Source: DATMQA01 sp035566895 (GTDB lineage Bacteria; Verrucomicrobiota; Verrucomicrobiia; Limisphaerales; UBA8199). From it: a stretch of DNA of 18,024 nt. Positions 6,143 through 15,049 of this stretch are shown here, one piece after another. The stretch spans positions 1 to 18,024 of the forward strand of contig DATMQA010000115.1 in assembly GCA_035566895.1 (NCBI GenBank), read 5' to 3'. Within the stretch, counting starts at the first letter, position 1; each line of letters begins with the position of its first letter. The translations under genes were made by a program, and so were the position numbers. Below the pieces are notes generated by a model, which saw only the letters and a program-made list of their open reading frames with translations, was not told the origin of the DNA and did not search any database.

Positions 6143-9100
6143 TGGAAGAGTTGGAATTCCCAGACCGTTGGTCCATCGGAGGCGTCCAGGATGTTAAGGC
6201 GCACGAGTCGGCTGGTTATTGGGGGGAAACTTTGGGACCACTGATTACCAATCGTCGTTCCCGTCCAGAAATTCTGCCAAGCGCTGCCATCAAACCACTG
6301 CAACTGGAAACTCTGCACGCGGTCAAACGCTTCGCTGATCACCACGCGACTGAAAGTTCTCACGCTGCGCAGGTCCAATTCGAGCCACGCCTGGTGGGTA
6401 CCCGCGTCTGTCGCCCAGCGGGTCTGCAAATTTCCGTCTACTGCCTTGGTCGCATCGTAGTCCGCCTGGTTTTGATAAACATTGGAAGCGGTCGCAGCGG
6501 CGCCGGCAGCCAGCGATACGGGCAGCGGCACATCCACTGGCGGAATCAGACTGGCATCCATGTCCAGTTCCAACGCGAGGATTGTGTCGGTGGCTTGCCG
6601 GCTCGCTAGCGGGACGGAGATCTCAATGTTCGTCTCGGTCTGAACCACGCTTGCTGCTCCACCCGCTATCAAGTGTTGGCTTAATACTCGCGCCGGGATA
6701 GCCGGTAAGACGACCGGATCATAGACCCAACTGAGTATGTGAACATAAACCGTGCTTCCCTGGTATGTTGAGGCGCCATAGCCGCCCGGCTTGAACGGCC
6801 CACCGCGTGTACCGTAGATGCTTTGACCATATTGGGCCAGCCAAGCGCCGATATCTCTCAGCCGATTGGCCTGTTCCGGATCAATGATTCCATCGGGCCG
6901 GGGGCCGACGTTGAGCAACATGTTTCCATCGCCCCCGGCGCAGTTAACCAGCAGGTTCAGACATGTGGAGACGCTTTTTACCCCATCATTGGTTCCACCC
7001 CACGCCCATTGGTTGTGCGCGGAAATCGTCATGCACGACTCCCAGGCACGGAAGTTCTGAAATGCACCCACGGTCTGCTCCGGCGTGTCAAAGTCTTCGG
7101 CGAGTCCGCCGTTGCGGTTGTTGATCAGCAGCGTCGGTTGGAGCGAGCGGGCCAGGGCATCCAGGGCCGCTGAATCGTAGTCCGCGGCGGATCCGCCCAG
7201 GCCGTCGTACCAAAGGACATCCACGCGCCCGTAATCCGACATTAACTCGCGCACCTGGGTTTTCAGATAGTCCAAGTACGCCGAAGAGGAACCCGTAAAC
7301 ACCCAATCGGGCTGGGAGTAATAGGCGCCGAAACGCATGCCGGCACGATGGCAGGCCGACGCCAATTCTTTGACCACATCGCGTCCGAATGGGCATTCCG
7401 GCGACGTAATTTTGTAAATATTGGTGGTACCGATATCGGACATGTAATTTGTGGCGGAAGTATCGAACATGCTGAATCCATCGTGGTGACGGGTGGTGAA
7501 CACCATGTATTTCATCCCGGCGGACTGCGCGATTCCTACCCACTGGTCGGCGTTGAAATTCGTTGGGTTGAATTGTTTGTAGAGATTGTCATAGACATTG
7601 GTCGCGACTTGCGCGCCACGCGACCAACTGATTTCGTCACCCAGAATACTGATCGGGTCCCAATGGATAAACATGCCGAACCGTGCCTCGCGCCACCACT
7701 TCAGGCGTTCTTCGCTCGCAAGCGGCGGCCGCGGTTCTTCCCGAACACGGTAAAAGCGCGGGCCGGGATTCGTCGATGCCGCGGCATCGAGGTAGTTCGT
7801 CACGGTGTCTCCGGTCGCGGGCAGGACTATCGTGCCGCTCAAGTCATTGAAGCTCGCGTCAAACGGCTCCGCGGCGACTTGCAGCACGTTGCTCCGCACA
7901 CCCGCGGTCATCCAGGTCAACCGCCGCCCCCCGCTCTCCTGTGTCACTGAAATCAATCGCAAGGCGGAGTTCCGATTCGTCGGGTTTGTCCCCGCCAGGA
8001 ACTCGTTCCAATTGCTCACCCCATCCCCATCCGGGTCCGCGCCCGCCGCCGCAGACGGACTATCGGGGTCGCCGAAATACTCAATTTGCCAAAGTCGAAA
8101 GGGCGAAAGCGTCACCATGAGTTTCACTTCGCCCGTTGTGTTCATGTCGAACGAGGCGGCATAGCCCGCCGGAACAGCGCCAACCGCAGGTCCATTCCAC
8201 GCCAAACTGGTAAACCCGGAAAACAGTGTGTACGTTCCAACGCCAAGGCCGCCCGCATCGGAGATGTTGAGTGTCCCGCCAAGATTGAGGCTCCCGTTGA
8301 CGACCACACGACTACCGTTGGTGCCTAGCGCGAAGAGAAGTTGGACCCCGTTACTGCAGATCAGGTCTCCATTAACCGTGAGCGTGCCTGGGGTGGCGCT
8401 GCCCGGCGACAGTGCGCAACCCGCTTGCAAGATCACGGACCCGTCCAACGTGCCTTTGCCAGCCAGCGTGCCATTGGCGGAGACTGTAACGGCGCCAGGA
8501 CCAATTGAGCCGTCAACCGTCAAAGTTCCAAGGTTAACCAGGGTTTTGCCGCTGTACGTGTTGGCACCTTGAAGCGTCAACGTGCCGGTACCGTTCTTGG
8601 CCAGCGACATCGCGCCACCGCCTGAGTTTCGGATTACGCCAGCGAAGCTCGTTGAGATCGCATTCCCGTTCACCGACAATTGCGTGGGGTTAGGAGCCAT
8701 ATTGTCCACGACGCTCCCGGTGGAGCCGCTGAGCGAGCGCAGTGCCTGGCAAGTGCCCGAGAGATCCAGGGTCGCACCGCCCGTGAGCGTAAGGGCTGTG
8801 TCCGCTGGAAGAGTATTGTTGCCGCCAAGACCGAACCACTTGCGGTTCAGATACTGCTCGACGGCTAGGCGGTTGGCCTCGGTTAGTACGGTATCATAAA
8901 TGAGCAGTTCGCCATGCCATTGGTCCCCGGCGTGATAAACACGGTCGCGATTGAAGCCATCGGCCGACACAGAACCGGTGGACACCACTTCGACCAGGTT
9001 GAAGCCGTTGTTGGCATTGGTTGGCATGGCAACAGCGGTGCCGTCCAAGAGAATGCCGTTAACGTACGTAGCGCCGTTCCGGATGTTCGCGCTGGTCCAG

Positions 9101-10095
9101 TTGTTCGGCGCGCCCACCCAGAGTGGGGCGGCGGGGTCGGTGTCGTTAGGACGGTGGAAGTCGTATGCGTTCGTGTCAGTGATCAGGAAACTGGAACCCT
9201 TGAAAATGGAGAACACGGTGCGAATGGACGTGTCCTCGTAGAAGTTCAAGCTGTCGCTTGAGGCGGGATTGTACGCCGGACCGGGACCGAAATGAATCGC
9301 GCCGAGACCATTGAGTGCGCTCGACACGTAGGATGGGCTGTGGCCGGTTTGTGGCGTGGCGTGGGCCTGGATGGGGCTCAAATCGTTCCATTGAGTGACG
9401 AGGCCCGCCACGATGGTCGTCAGATTGCTCGCGGTTGAGGCATCGAACCAACGCGCGTAACCTGGGACGGGTGATTGGACCACGCCACCTCGCAACCGCA
9501 CCGTGGTGCTGTTGATGAAGGTGCTGCCAGCATACGTGTTGTTTCCCGCGAGAACCAGGGTGCCTGGACCGATCACAGCCAGTCCTCCAGCGCCGCTGAT
9601 GTTGCCCGTAATCGTGATCGGATTTGCCGAGTCATTACGGATAGTCAAGGAATCCGCCAGCATTGCGTCGGTTGCCAGTGTGTCACCCCTGCTCGTGGCC
9701 GTCTGTGTGAGGGATGCAGCGCCGCCATTGTTCTGGAAGGTGAGCGTGCTTCCATTGGCCGCGATCGTGAAGGAGTCAGTGCCGTTGCTGTCGCCTAGCG
9801 TTAGCAAGCCGATCGTGATCGGCCCGCTCAGATTGATGATTTGATTGCCAGTTATATCGTTAGTTATCCAGGCAACTGCGCCATTTCCATTTGGGATTGT
9901 GGCCGGGGCGGTCCAGTTGGCCGCCACGTTCCAGTTCTGAGGCGCGGTAGTAATTGTATTGGTCCATACTGCCGCCGCCGCCTGCTGCACAATGAGCAAT
10001 GGCAGAAGCGTCCCGGCAAAAATCCGTCTCAAGAGTGTTATCGAACGGCAGGAACGAGCGGCCTGGCATGACGACAACCATCCGAGACGTTTCAT
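6139..10095 (-). CDS. Multidomain secreted GH29 alpha-L-fucosidase with beta-strand-repeat N-terminus
   Basis: A 1318-aa exported protein. A signal peptide with a long n-region runs to about residue 42 (QQAAAA). Residues about 45-200 and 420-640 form a beta-solenoid with autotransporter-associated strand repeats (GPGTLVLAGNNTYAG and TGTLTLQGANTYSG). The two parts are separated by a LamG/concanavalin-like insert (about 205-420, ending in ELLIYDTVLTEANRLAVEQYL). A calcium-binding TSP3-like motif follows at 687-705 (DPDGDGVSNWNEFLAGTNP). GH29 occupies about 792-1110 with RFGMFIHWDP, TTRHHDGF and the nucleophile Asp in VLWYDGLGG (D964). F5/8C covers about 1190-1318. There is no autotransporter barrel. 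The gene starts 32 bases after the lectin gene and ends in a 4-base overlap with the pseudopilin. Its GH29-F5/8C half is a paralogue of the smaller fucosidase downstream. Confidence 0.93.
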   Translation of the reverse strand: MKRLGWLSSCQAARSCRSITLLRRIFAGTLLPLLIVQQAAAAVWTNTITTAPQNWNVAANWTAPATIPNGNGAVAWITNDITGNQIINLSGPITIGLLTLGDSNGTDSFTIAANGSTLTFQNNGGAASLTQTATSRGDTLATDAMLADSLTIRNDSANPITITGNISGAGGLAVIGPGTLVLAGNNTYAGSTFINSTTVRLRGGVVQSPVPGYARWFDASTASNLTTIVAGLVTQWNDLSPIQAHATPQTGHSPSYVSSALNGLGAIHFGPGPAYNPASSDSLNFYEDTSIRTVFSIFKGSSFLITDTNAYDFHRPNDTDPAAPLWVGAPNNWTSANIRNGATYVNGILLDGTAVAMPTNANNGFNLVEVVSTGSVSADGFNRDRVYHAGDQWHGELLIYDTVLTEANRLAVEQYLNRKWFGLGGNNTLPADTALTLTGGATLDLSGTCQALRSLSGSTGSVVDNMAPNPTQLSVNGNAISTSFAGVIRNSGGGAMSLAKNGTGTLTLQGANTYSGKTLVNLGTLTVDGSIGPGAVTVSANGTLAGKGTLDGSVILQAGCALSPGSATPGTLTVNGDLICSNGVQLLFALGTNGSRVVVNGSLNLGGTLNISDAGGLGVGTYTLFSGFTSLAWNGPAVGAVPAGYAASFDMNTTGEVKLMVTLSPFRLWQIEYFGDPDSPSAAAGADPDGDGVSNWNEFLAGTNPTNRNSALRLISVTQESGGRRLTWMTAGVRSNVLQVAAEPFDASFNDLSGTIVLPATGDTVTNYLDAAASTNPGPRFYRVREEPRPPLASEERLKWWREARFGMFIHWDPISILGDEISWSRGAQVATNVYDNLYKQFNPTNFNADQWVGIAQSAGMKYMVFTTRHHDGFSMFDTSATNYMSDIGTTNIYKITSPECPFGRDVVKELASACHRAGMRFGAYYSQPDWVFTGSSSAYLDYLKTQVRELMSDYGRVDVLWYDGLGGSAADYDSAALDALARSLQPTLLINNRNGGLAEDFDTPEQTVGAFQNFRAWESCMTISAHNQWAWGGTNDGVKSVSTCLNLLVNCAGGDGNMLLNVGPRPDGIIDPEQANRLRDIGAWLAQYGQSIYGTRGGPFKPGGYGASTYQGSTVYVHILSWVYDPVVLPAIPARVLSQHLIAGGAASVVQTETNIEISVPLASRQATDTILALELDMDASLIPPVDVPLPVSLAAGAAATASNVYQNQADYDATKAVDGNLQTRWATDAGTHQAWLELDLRSVRTFSRVVISEAFDRVQSFQLQWFDGSAWQNFWTGTTIGNQWSQSFPPITSRLVRLNILDASDGPTVWEFQLFQ

Positions 10096-10127
10096 TTTCT
10101 ACGCGCCCCCCGGCAACGGCATCGAGC

Positions 10128-13100
10128 TTACTGTTTTCGCAGCCGATAATACATTGTTCCGGCCATCACATTGGTAACGATTGGACCCGCGGTCGCGCCT
10201 GGCACATCGGCCCAGCCAGAAGGGTTGTTCAAGGTCGTGTTTTGTTGAAGGATATAAACCGTGCCCGGCCATGACAGCGTGAGCTGGTTTCCTGATATCG
10301 CGATGTTTAAGGCCGGGGGCCGCGGAATCTGGAAGTTGTAATTTGGACTGAAGACGCCCGAGAAGGTTGAGTACGCCACCCCGCCGAGAAGCCCATCCAA
10401 ACCACGGGGTATGAAGCTTGAACCCGGCACCGCCTGACCGAAGGTGGCATATACAGAGCCGACACTGGCGGAGGCGGCGTTGTCCGGCGCAACATCTTCA
10501 ACGATGAGGTTGCCGTTCAGATAGTAACGCAAAATATTATTCGTGCGACCGGGCCCCAACACATATACCAGCGCGATATGATTGAGGACACCGGCGGTAG
10601 GCACGTCATTGCCGGAGCTGTTCGCGCCTGTGCCTAAAAGTGCATCCATACCGAGCCGGTAAGTCGTCGGACTCGTATATCCCAGCACAAAGATGGCATC
10701 AGAATGATTATTGGCTGAGTAATAGATTGACCCGATCGAGAAGCTATCCGCGTAGTTATTGTTCTGGCCGGCTCCCTGGTCCGTTCCGGGTGTCGGCTCA
10801 AAAACCATTTCAATAATGAAATTCGTCTCAGGGCGGTTTCCCTTGTCCACGATGTTATTGGTGACGCTGAAGCCTTGACCCATCGCGGCCGCGCTCAAGA
10901 GCGCAAACTGATTCGAGATGGTCTCGGTTCCCTGAAGGGCGGCGAACGTGCCGGTCACGTCCACTTCGCCAGGCCCGAGTGTGTAGCTCGTGCCGCTCAG
11001 AGTTCCTTTGAATTGAACTTTCAAGAGCGGGTTGACGACTGCAGGCGGGACCAGGCTCAGCACTCCAGGGTCGCTCGTATGCGAACGGTTCGGGCTCGTC
11101 ACCTGCACTGTGTAAGTCCCCGCCTGTGCAACTCCAGCGACAGGAATGAACAGCGCGGAATTGGTCGCGCCGGGAAGATTTGTTCCGGCATGCTTCCATT
11201 GGTAAGTGAAAGGCCCGGCCCCCTGGGCTCCAACGTGAAAGCTCGCCGGATCGTTGGTGACCACGATTAGGCTTGCCGGCGACTGCACGATGCAGAAGCC
11301 GACGGACGGCGGAATCACCTGCACTTCAGCAAAATCCAGGTAATTAGCCACGCCTACAGGATGTTCGACCCGAACGATTTGCCCCGTAACCGACGGGCTC
11401 ACAAGCAGATTCGTCATGCGCGGGTTGGCGGTGAGCGGTACCGGGTTGACAATCATGTTTGTCCAAACTGGCGTTCGATTGACCGGGTCACTTAGAACAG
11501 TAATAACCAGATTCCCATCGCGGTCGGCGCAGCAATCTGTTCGGAACCACAAGGCGATTTGTCCAATGTTCCTGGCAGCGCCGAGGTCCACCTCCCACCA
11601 TTCATTGTCCGCATTACCGGTGTGCATTATCGTGGTGGTGTCGCCGTCAATCGCATTGCTGGGAGGGAAGCCAAAAGGATTACTGGAGTCGGTGGCTGTG
11701 CCATCCAAAGCATAGTTTAATTGGTAGCTTGGCGTCGTGCCGGAAAGGTTGGTGGTCACAATTGCGTTTCCGGACAGATCTTTCACGCCGCTCACGGTCA
11801 GCGTGTACTGGTCACAAGTCACCAACCCGCCCACCGTGAGCGTGACATCCTTTCCACTGGGCTCCAGCGTCAGAGCGCTGATCGTTGGTCCCGAGCTGAA
11901 GGAGTAGTTCGCGGAATTGGTCGCGGAAACGGGGTCGAGCACCTCGCTGAAGTTTAAAGTCATCTTCAACGTGCTTCTCGCCGCGAAAGAATTACTGACG
12001 ATGACGGGCGGGTTGGTGTTGCTTGTCACAGTAAAAACTGCCTGGGTGGTGACGGAATAGCCCGGCAAAAGCAGCTTTACTCCGTAGGTATATTGACCTA
12101 CGCTTGCAAGCAAGGGCGTCGAATAGGCAGCAGCGTGCGCGCCGGCAATATCCACGTTGTTGCTCTGCCATTGGTAACTGAGGTAGTTCGCATTAGCGCC
12201 CGCGACGCAAGCGGCCACCGAGAGGTTGACCGATTGATTCACAGCCACAATGCTGTTCGTCGGGCCCTGGGAGATATTGATGGAAGGCGTATTCGTGTAA
12301 GCCTCGAGCACTTCGACCTCCGACAAGACCAGGTACGGATCGGCGGCGGACAGCAGCGAGTGCGCCACCTGCACGACCTGACCGGTGATCGCCGGGTTAA
12401 AGGTGTAAAGCAGATACTGCTTGTTGTTCGGAAAATCATGGCCGGGCAGCGTCCCGATGGAAGTATGAACCGCGTTATAATTCGAGGACACAGTGCCTCC
12501 GAGATTGTCGAAGACTACGACGGCAAGATCATCATTGCGATCTTGGGCGGTATCGGCGGCTGTGAACACGCGGATCATGCTAATGGGCTGCATCGAGCCC
12601 AAATCCACCTTCCACCAAGGGAGGGGATCCCCACCGGTATGCGCCGTCGAACCCGTCGTGCCGTTGCCGACGAGCCCCTCATTTATTCCATCGTTCGCTC
12701 GATTCGCGGGGTAAGTGCTGTAGGTGCTTGACTGGCTGGCTGTGCCGGCAAGCGCGAGATTCACTTCCTGGACCGCTTGGCTGAACACCTGCATTTCGTT
12801 GACCACCAGGTATTGCGAAACGCCCACCGGATGCTCGAGGCGAACGACCTGACCCGCCACCACATTCGGGAGCACGACGTCAATATTCCGGAAAGGCAAT
12901 ACAATTCCAGAACCGTCCAGTAATTGACTGTAAAGCTCGGTGGTGTGGCTGGCATTGTCATAGACAACCAACCGCAGATTGGCGTCACGGCTGTCAAAAC
13001 TGTCGCTATCGCTCCGCAGCCAGATGCGAACCTCCTTAATTGGCTGAGCCGCTCCCAGATTCACTTCCCACCATTCGTTATCCGCGTTGCCAGTATGCGC

Positions 13101-13295
13101 GAAGGCCGTGTTATTCACGATATGGCCGTCGTTGCCGTACGCAGGAGGCAATCCGAAGGGATCATCCCTTTGGCTGGCCACGGAGCCATTGGACGACAAC
13201 CCAAGGTTGATGCGGCAATCGGCAGCGGAAATCATGCTCGTTGAAAAAAGACCGCACATGACGGCGGCCATGGGGAGGAGAAACAGCTTCTTCAT
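10128..13295 (-). CDS. Secreted protein with three F-type lectin (FTP) domains, Ig-like and LamG domains
   Basis: 1055 aa with a signal peptide to about residue 24. Order: F-type lectin/FTP domain 1 (26-172), domain 2 (177-332), Ig-like (337-423), Ig/SbsA-like (428-513), F-type domain 3 (524-662), Ig-like (668-748), LamG/concanavalin-like (757-985), and a small terminal beta domain (993-1055). Domain 3 carries the full fucose-binding pattern H-x26-R-x-D-x4-R (H558, R585, D587, R592) with adjacent cysteines C588-C589. Domain 1 keeps H67, R94 and D96 but has the last Arg displaced to R103. Domain 2 keeps H219, D248 and R253 but has Ala246 in place of Arg. No catalytic domain is recognisable, so the likely role is binding fucosylated glycan at or outside the cell surface. 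It is the first gene of the array, divergent from the regulator. Fucose binding is inferred from the motif. Confidence 0.88.
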   Translation of the reverse strand: MKKLFLLPMAAVMCGLFSTSMISAADCRINLGLSSNGSVASQRDDPFGLPPAYGNDGHIVNNTAFAHTGNADNEWWEVNLGAAQPIKEVRIWLRSDSDSFDSRDANLRLVVYDNASHTTELYSQLLDGSGIVLPFRNIDVVLPNVVAGQVVRLEHPVGVSQYLVVNEMQVFSQAVQEVNLALAGTASQSSTYSTYPANRANDGINEGLVGNGTTGSTAHTGGDPLPWWKVDLGSMQPISMIRVFTAADTAQDRNDDLAVVVFDNLGGTVSSNYNAVHTSIGTLPGHDFPNNKQYLLYTFNPAITGQVVQVAHSLLSAADPYLVLSEVEVLEAYTNTPSINISQGPTNSIVAVNQSVNLSVAACVAGANANYLSYQWQSNNVDIAGAHAAAYSTPLLASVGQYTYGVKLLLPGYSVTTQAVFTVTSNTNPPVIVSNSFAARSTLKMTLNFSEVLDPVSATNSANYSFSSGPTISALTLEPSGKDVTLTVGGLVTCDQYTLTVSGVKDLSGNAIVTTNLSGTTPSYQLNYALDGTATDSSNPFGFPPSNAIDGDTTTIMHTGNADNEWWEVDLGAARNIGQIALWFRTDCCADRDGNLVITVLSDPVNRTPVWTNMIVNPVPLTANPRMTNLLVSPSVTGQIVRVEHPVGVANYLDFAEVQVIPPSVGFCIVQSPASLIVVTNDPASFHVGAQGAGPFTYQWKHAGTNLPGATNSALFIPVAGVAQAGTYTVQVTSPNRSHTSDPGVLSLVPPAVVNPLLKVQFKGTLSGTSYTLGPGEVDVTGTFAALQGTETISNQFALLSAAAMGQGFSVTNNIVDKGNRPETNFIIEMVFEPTPGTDQGAGQNNNYADSFSIGSIYYSANNHSDAIFVLGYTSPTTYRLGMDALLGTGANSSGNDVPTAGVLNHIALVYVLGPGRTNNILRYYLNGNLIVEDVAPDNAASASVGSVYATFGQAVPGSSFIPRGLDGLLGGVAYSTFSGVFSPNYNFQIPRPPALNIAISGNQLTLSWPGTVYILQQNTTLNNPSGWADVPGATAGPIVTNVMAGTMYYRLRKQ

Positions 13296-13482
13296 AACAG
13301 ATTCGGGGATAGCTCGATATTATTGCCGTTTGCTTGAAACCCGCCTGCTCACGCAAGGAAACCAGCGCACGACGTTTGGTTTATGCTGCAACCGTATCCG
13401 CGAATATCGATTGCTTCAACTGGATCCGCATGCCATATTCAGAAGCAAAACAGCCATTTTAAGAAGTCCAATAATTGCACGC
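13296..13482. promoter_or_regulatory. Divergent promoter/operator region between fucoside array and regulator
   Basis: 187 bases separate the start codons of the lectin gene (minus) and the XylR/AraC-type regulator (plus), so both promoters and the operator should lie here. A TTGCTT core occurs at 13331-13336 (in TTTGCTTGAAAC) and 13411-13416 (in ATTGCTTCAAC), 80 bases apart, and in reverse at 13443-13448 (GAAGCAAAAC). I see no convincing sigma-70 boxes on either strand. The regulatory role is inferred from gene arrangement. Confidence 0.4.
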
Positions 13483-14724
13483 ATGAAACGCCTGCGCCAT
13501 CAACTCCCCTCTAAACGGCCTGCCTCTGCCAGACGCAAGGAAGTTCCGTTACGCGTGGCCGTGCTGATCGAATCCTCCCGCGCCTATGGCCGCGGCTTGC
13601 TCTTGGGAGTCGCCAAGTATGTTCATGAGTTCAGTCATTGGCAGGTTTATTCCCACGAGCGGGAATTGCAGAGCACGTTGCCACGCTGGTTGGATGGCTG
13701 GAAGGGGCATGGCGTAATCGCGCGTATCGAAGGCGCCGCCATGGCCCAGGCCATTCGCAGATTGCGCGTGCCTGTCGTCGATCTCCGGCGCATTGGTACC
13801 GGCGCCGACTTTCCTGCACTGCACACCGATGAACACGCGGTTGTGCGTTTGGTGTTGGAACATTTTCTGGAGCGCGGGTTCCAGCATTTCGCATTTTGGG
13901 GATTCGAGGGGGCCGATTACTCCGAACGTCGTGAATTGCTCCTTCGGGAGCATCTCGCCAAGCGCAAGAAGGGACTTCACGTCTATTCTCCAACACTTCG
14001 CGCCCGCAAGAGCTGGACCATAGAATACGAACAGCTTGAACCGAAACTTGAACAGAGCGGGGTCCGCTGGTTGCAGAGCCTTCCGAAGCCTATTGCAGTG
14101 ATGGCCTGCAACGACATCGCCGGCCTGCAGGTTCTCGAGGTGTGCCGGCTGGCAGCGTTGCGAGTGCCCGATCAGGTCGCGGTCATTGGAGTGGATAATG
14201 ATGAGGTGTTGTGTCAATTGGCCGATCCGCCCTTAACCAGTGTTGCGCCTGACACGGTCCGCATTGGCTACGAAGCCGCTGTCTTGTTGGACGAGATGAT
14301 GGCGGGCAAGCGTCCGCAGCACACAGATCGCTACATCGAACCGATTGGCATTGTGCCGCGTCGCTCGACCGATACGCTAGTGATTCCGCATCCTGGCGCT
14401 GCCCAAGCATTATCGTTTTTGCGCCGCCATTTCCGTGAGCCTATTACGCTCAAGGACCTAGATAGCGAATTGCCAATATCGCTCCGCAGCATTCAAGATG
14501 CCTTCAAAAAGCATGTTGGCCGGAGCCTGCATCAGGAGCTTGATCGACTGCGCGCAACCTTCGCCAAAGACTTGCTCCGGGAATTCAGTGTGAAGCTCCA
14601 AACAGTCGCGGTGCAGTGCGGCTTTTCGAATCCGCGCCACTTTCGTCGCACCTTCTTACGCGAAACGGGGCAAACTCCGCAGCAATATCGCCGCGAATTT
14701 AAAGTATCCGCGCGCTCAAATTAA
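13483..14724 (+). CDS. XylR-type regulator (LacI-like sensor plus AraC HTH)
   Basis: The 413-aa protein has a basic N-terminus, then a periplasmic-binding-protein-like sugar-sensing domain (about 23-297: RVAVLIESSRAYGRGLLLG, FWGFEGADYSERR, AVMACNDIAGLQVLEVCR, VAVIGVDNDEVLCQLADPPLTSV). A two-helix-turn-helix AraC domain follows at about 306-407 (LKDLDSELPISLRSIQDAFKK, and VAVQCGFSNPRHFRRTFLRETGQTP). This is the architecture of the xylose regulator XylR, widely reused for other sugars. ATG 13483 is chosen because it places the start just before the sensor fold; the frame stays open upstream to 13087 but would overlap the lectin gene. Divergent orientation suggests that it controls the fucoside array, with fucose or a fucosyl compound as ligand (inference). 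Confidence 0.92.
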   Translation: MKRLRHQLPSKRPASARRKEVPLRVAVLIESSRAYGRGLLLGVAKYVHEFSHWQVYSHERELQSTLPRWLDGWKGHGVIARIEGAAMAQAIRRLRVPVVDLRRIGTGADFPALHTDEHAVVRLVLEHFLERGFQHFAFWGFEGADYSERRELLLREHLAKRKKGLHVYSPTLRARKSWTIEYEQLEPKLEQSGVRWLQSLPKPIAVMACNDIAGLQVLEVCRLAALRVPDQVAVIGVDNDEVLCQLADPPLTSVAPDTVRIGYEAAVLLDEMMAGKRPQHTDRYIEPIGIVPRRSTDTLVIPHPGAAQALSFLRRHFREPITLKDLDSELPISLRSIQDAFKKHVGRSLHQELDRLRATFAKDLLREFSVKLQTVAVQCGFSNPRHFRRTFLRETGQTPQQYRREFKVSARSN

Positions 14725-14990
14725 TGCAGCGGCTGTGCGTAGGATTCCGCGCATGGTTTCAAGCTGGCGTCATCGTCACCGACTATTTTCCACGCTGGTT
14801 TTAATGAGCACTCAAAATCTGCAAGGCTTCTAAGTGCTGCGGATCGCGACGGACGATGCAGGCCAAAAAGGAGATTATTCCATCAAACTTCAGCAGACCC
14901 TTGCGGCTGAACTTCCTAAGTGTGGCGCTGCGTTTTTCCAGCATACGATTACGTGGTTTTCTGCAAGTGGGAGGTGTCGTGGTCCCGATC
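14725..14990 (+). other. Short spacer ending at the IS insertion, no recognisable gene
   Basis: 266 bases between the regulator stop and the left end of the IS21 element. Two short frames (from GTG 14834 and ATG 14856) run into the element and could be the first 40-50 codons of a gene cut by insertion; neither resembles a family I know. No tRNA, terminator hairpin or repeat was seen. Confidence 0.4.
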
Positions 14991-15049
14991 TGTCAGCGGT
15001 CAGTCAAAACCAGCCACAACGGGTCGAATGAAAACCAGCCACTTTGAGG
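14991..15049 (+). repeat. IS21 left terminal repeat (two core sites)
   Basis: Starts TGTCAGCGGTCAGTCAAAAC. Core AAAACCAGCCA occurs at 15006-15016 and 15031-15041, with GGGTCGAAT between. It matches the reverse complement of the right end at most positions, with small gaps, and leads directly into the istA ribosome binding site. Confidence 0.9.

Noticed and set aside
13087..13482. Upstream in-frame extension of the XylR-type regulator
   Set aside because: It overlaps the coding start of the divergent lectin gene and adds 132 residues of no domain; the family starts just before the sensor fold, matching ATG 13483.
13549..14217. 222-aa minus-strand frame
   Set aside because: Antisense shadow of the XylR-type regulator, which has full domain support.
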